A stretch of 64,000 nucleotides of DNA from Perkinsus marinus ATCC 50983 (taxonomy: Eukaryota > Perkinsozoa > Perkinsida > Perkinsidae), in assembly GCF_000006405.1 (NCBI RefSeq), contig NW_003205427.1, forward strand, positions 272,968 to 336,967, written 5' to 3'. Of the stretch, positions 58,177 to 64,000 are shown piece after piece. Made by a program: the position numbers and the translations under genes. Position 1 is the first letter of the stretch. Every line of letters starts with the position of its first letter. The notes below the pieces were generated by a model. That model saw nothing but the letters and a program-made list of their open reading frames with translations. It was not told where the DNA came from and ran no database searches.

Positions 58177-59810
58177 TGACGACCAATCAGAACAAAATAC
58201 AACGCCCAAAGCTGCCGCAACAAACTTGGACACGCTTTCCTCATTCCTTCCGCGATCAACTCCTCTCTGCCATAGCCCAGCTCCCTCTGCCTTTACGCCC
58301 CAATTCCCAAGCGAGCCTCTCAAAGTGAAACAAACACAGTCTTTATTCGCTTTCGAGACGTATAACACAAAGCTTGTTGCGAACTAAGCTAAACTGAGCC
58401 GAACCGTGAGTACTGGAGGAATTCTACTACACTACAGTCGTACAAAAGCTTAGCAAACATACTGAGATTTACGATTCCTCTTCAAAGTTTCGCAAGCATT
58501 TCATGTTGTGAAGCGCTTCAAAACAACGACAAATAAGCCAACTCATCAGACCCATTGTTTCCTAAGCTCGAGCGTACACAACCCCGTGTATGTCACACCA
58601 TCATTATGAACTGGGCACCTCGAGTAACGCGACAAGAGACCATAATCGCTACTGATTCACTGACTACCCTATAACTAGTAGCAAGGACAGATAACAACCA
58701 GATAAGGAGTTTACTTGACGTGCCAGGGGTATTTATGACATGACATAGGAGAACGCCAGGAACTTAGCCACAACACCAATTGTGTTCGCTGTCCCCGTCG
58801 CCCTCAGACGTTACCACACCACGAAATACATGCCTCAACCCAGTAAATGATCCGCTTCGTCCTACGACAGAGACACCCCACGCACTAACACCACCCTACA
58901 TCTCAACTAGTAACGTACATTCTCAAGTTATACGCTCCAAGGCGATGAATCAAACCTCCTTGCACAGCACGCTTAGGGGACAGACACAAAGCTCAAGAGC
59001 GCAAGATACTCTTCACGCCCTACAGAAGCGTGGGGAAAATTCTGAGAAAATTTTCGAAGATTCTCATTGGTTTCCGAATCTTAGTACTATATGAACTCCT
59101 GTGATAAGTGAGACAACTCCTGAGCTCATCTAAGGAAAGCAAACATATATTCCTCCGACACTGCCCCCACAAATTGTGGGCCACAATACTGAACCCAACA
59201 ATGTCGTCGCGTTCAAACGAGCACCATAGAGCAGCCCTCCTCCTCCACTCATGCGAGGAGACGGCGAGCGATGGTCCCTACACGCATGCGGCATGTAGCA
59301 ACAACACTAACACTCCCGTCTCGACAACATTCGGTGCTCGTTCTTGCATATACAATATAGTGTTAACAATAAAACTCAAATCAATTATCATCTGTGCCGC
59401 CTCGTAAAAAAAGTAGTAATGGACGTTCTCATCAACAAACCTGACATGACATACAAAGTACTCCTACACTCCAGCAGCCCCCCAAAAACGACAATCCCAT
59501 CTACGCCTACTGTCCTCCTCCTCCTCCGCCACCACCACTAACCGTCCATCTCGACCAGCTCGCCGTCCAGACCAACCTCTTCAGCTGCCTTAGCGGCCAT
59601 TGCGGTCACTAGAGGACCAGCATAGAGGTGTGAGGTGGCAAGCCGATCGAACGGACGGCCATCTCAGGGTGGGGAGGAACAGAACCGACTGGAGGTCACA
59701 GAAATGATCACATTCATGTAAGTCAAATTACACCATGCCAGAAGAGTCATGACAAGGACCCCAAGAACTCACGTAGACTGCCGAACGCAGTGGCCACCTT
59801 CTCGAAAATT
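58177..59810. other. Intergenic region between cyclin and DEAD-box genes
   Basis: Contains the cyclin promoter side, MITE copy J (59026-59163) and scattered open frames on both strands (e.g. PSPSDVTTPRNTCLNPVND at 58.8 kb) that I do not accept as genes. A CTC/CAC-rich stretch lies at 59.51-59.54 kb. Confidence 0.4.
59026..59163 (-). mobile_element. MITE-like element, copy J
   Basis: 138 bp, from AGCGTGGGGAAAATTCTGAG to CATATATTCCTCCGACACTG, with shared block AACTCCTGAGCTCATCTAAG. Apparently intergenic. Confidence 0.7.
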
Positions 59811-62188
<2,378 letters not shown>

Positions 62189-62411
62189 TCTAGTAGGGGA
62201 AGTATTCGACTTCTCAAAGAGTTACTCAAAGTTGTTCACTGCCAGCGACCAGCGCATCTTGTCTATCTTGCACGCACTTGCATTTCCTCAACGTGACTCG
62301 TTAGTGGTACACAGTGTACCGTACACTGTTAAAGTACCTCATTTAGCGCCTCACAGTACGGGCTGTTCCTGGCAGTCCAAGCTACCCCAAATCTAGGGTT
62401 AGCCCAAAATA

Positions 62412-62464
62412 CCAGCTAGGGTAGGATGAGGGGCCCCGGGCCCAGCTTGGGCAGCCCTAGCTGG
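62412..62464. repeat. Inverted repeat CCAGCTAGGG/CCCTAGCTGG
   Basis: Exact 10-bp arms 33 nt apart, with GGGGCCCCGGGCCC in between. It lies in the intergenic space 220 bp upstream of the DEAD-box start. Confidence 0.85.
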
Positions 62465-62640
62465 CATATGCGGAACATCTGGCCGGCGCTCTACGCTCGG
62501 ATAATCTTGGTGGGGTGGTAGAATCGCTGGTCATCATCCGAAAAGACCCTGGTTCGATTGAACATATGGTCATTTCTATGCATTTGCTGCCGTGCAGCTG
62601 CATACATGTTCAAGAGGACCATATGGGGATAGAAGGTTTC

Positions 62641-63426
62641 CAGGTGAGTGTTGGTTATTCACTCTATTTTATCTTTGATGGGGGGATCTAGTCTACAGTG
62701 TACACACGGAACTCATCGCACAGTAAACTATGACCAGCCTTATCGGAAGTCCAACTACTCATCAGTAGCGGGCCATATCGCTTTCGGTCAACACTCGGTT
62801 CTCTTTGATAGGACATCCCTCGAACACTGGGTAGGTCATGCTATCTTGGACGGTATGGTGCTGGTCTTGGGTTGAATATGGACCACCCTAGGACTGAGTC
62901 TGGTGTTGATATACGTACGGATGAGGAAGAGGACTGATGGCGTTCACGCAGGTAGTACTGGCGGTACGACACGGAATAGCATGGGTGTATGGCTCGATAG
63001 GCTTATCTACACTAGCGTCCGTCTTCAGTCTGCATTCCCTCACCCGTAGGTGCTCTTCTCATTCAGACTGTGATACAGCAAGTGGCCTCCTCTTCGACGC
63101 TCTAGTGGAGGGTGGAATTGTAGAATTCCTGTTTGGGAAGTGCTTGGAGAGTTTCGGCCAGTTTCTCTTTATTCGACGCGGGTGTTGGTAGTAAGGAAGA
63201 TAGAATTACAGAAGCTCCCAACAGAAACGACCTGGTGGGTCGGTCCGAGACACTTGAACATGTACATGGACTTTGACGATTATATATTGAATATCACATC
63301 TTGTAGTTTTATGCAAGAGTCTTACCTACCATTATTACATGTATATATTCCATTGTTATACACTAAGCACATCTACTTGGTTAAACTAAAATGTTCCACT
63401 GCCCGAGAGGGTAAAACTCTAACGTA
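62641..63426 (+). CDS. Possible spliced gene, unknown product
   Basis: Plus-strand frames read VNYDQPYRKSNYSSVAGHIA, FGQHSVLFDRTSLEHW, then RTDGVHAGSTGGTTRNSMGV and WLDRLIYTSVRLQSAFP before a GTAGGTG donor, and WWVGPRHLNMYMDFDDYILN near 63.24 kb. I cannot identify it or fix its ends. From 63430 to 64000 I see no convincing gene. Confidence 0.3.
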
Positions 63427-64000
63427 ATGGGTGAAAAGTAAAATTTGTCGTTTTGACCTAGAGATGCTGCAGTCATTCCCCGTCCCTCTTCAGAAGAGAT
63501 GCTCGTCTAGTGGGCGCTTGGAGGTCACTGTGATCACCGCGGTACGACTAGGAGGGGCGTATAGTCTGCTATAGAAGGATGCGGTGAGTAGATGAGGCTT
63601 TCACAATAGACATCTTGTGCATGGTCAGGAGCCAGGTAATAGTCCCGTGTCACCACTAGAGGTTTGATCATGGTTTACGTGATTATGGAGGCACTGGGCT
63701 GACCAGCGGGTACAGGCTCACTTGGTAATCAGTGATGATAAACCAATGGCAGTGGCATTTGCACAGGTGGCAATAGCAGCAGTTCAATTCGGTTGAAGGA
63801 GGAGGAGGTACTCTTCCCCATGTCGGGATCGGGCCCTGAAGATAATAGGGCATGGGAAATACTTATGTCTTATGTAGTAAACCTCAGAGTAAGACGGATG
63901 TTCGTGGGTACTTGTGATTCTCACTGTATGGCATGCTGCTGCTTGTTATCACACGCCCATCACGTAGTTAGTTGTCCGAGACATTTTTCTGAGTGTTCTG

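Noticed and set aside
58037-58387. 116-codon plus-strand frame opposite the cyclin N-terminal exon
   Set aside because: Its first half is antisense to the cyclin coding exon and the rest is low-complexity; treated as a shadow.

Overview
This is a nuclear contig from a eukaryote with very intron-rich genes. Most introns are 40-110 nt with GT...AG ends, so genes appear as chains of short exons on both strands. The gene content (SAS-6, SHIPPO-repeat and TBCCD1 proteins, a RAP-domain protein, a P-type cyclin, a STELLO-like DUF288 glycosyltransferase), the near-50% GC and the tiny introns fit a flagellated alveolate. A Perkinsus-like perkinsozoan is my best guess; this is inference, not a match to a reference. 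Two 100-N scaffold gaps lie at 15144-15243 and 29337-29436.

Layout. 1-10.5 kb (+): the 3' part of an unknown gene, SAS-6 (centriole cartwheel), a membrane protein with leucine-rich repeats, a SHIPPO (PGPGxY) axonemal-type protein and a small unknown gene, then tRNA-Pro(AGG). 12-27.97 kb (-): a long RAP-domain organellar RNA-binding protein, a multi-pass RING-H2 protein, an SNAPC3/SNAP50 homologue, unknown exons, a GMD-like NDP-sugar dehydratase/epimerase and a DUF288 (STELLO-like) glycosyltransferase. 28-31.6 kb (+): a small membrane ORF and TBCCD1. 32.4-37.2 kb (-): an NSUN-type RNA m5C methyltransferase, an alpha/beta hydrolase and a small two-TM protein. 37.9-46.9 kb (+): an RBM26/27-like RNA-binding protein, an uninterrupted PRMT7/9-like methyltransferase and a helical-repeat protein of probable mitochondrial destination. 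47.6 kb: tRNA-Ala(TGC). 48.2-52.6 kb (-): UTP4 (SSU processome) and an unknown gene. 53-57 kb: several weakly supported genes. 57-62.2 kb (-): a PHO80-like cyclin and a DDX5/DBP2-type DEAD-box helicase. Exon limits were read by eye, so the outer ends of multi-exon genes are approximate unless a start or stop codon is stated.

Two repeat systems stand out. (1) A family of short introns carries a tRNA T-arm/B-box-like core (GGTTCGAATCCC and variants) next to a CATTTT/AAAATG tag. The core occurs in both orientations. In antisense copies AAATG begins 9-10 nt after the 5' splice site; in sense copies the T-run sits upstream of the 3' AG. Copies are found in SAS-6, the RAP gene, the RBM26-like gene and UTP4 (four copies), with a decayed copy in the DEAD-box gene. 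This looks like an introner (intron-generating element) family derived from a tRNA or tRNA-like SINE. (2) A 120-190 bp MITE-like element with imperfect CAGTGTKGGAAWATATG terminal inverted repeats is present in about ten copies, mostly inside introns. One copy seems to supply the last codons of an exon and the 5' splice site in SNAPC3. Two long near-perfect palindromes, a short dispersed CGGAGCGAAG motif and a partial duplication of a TBCCD1 exon are also notable.
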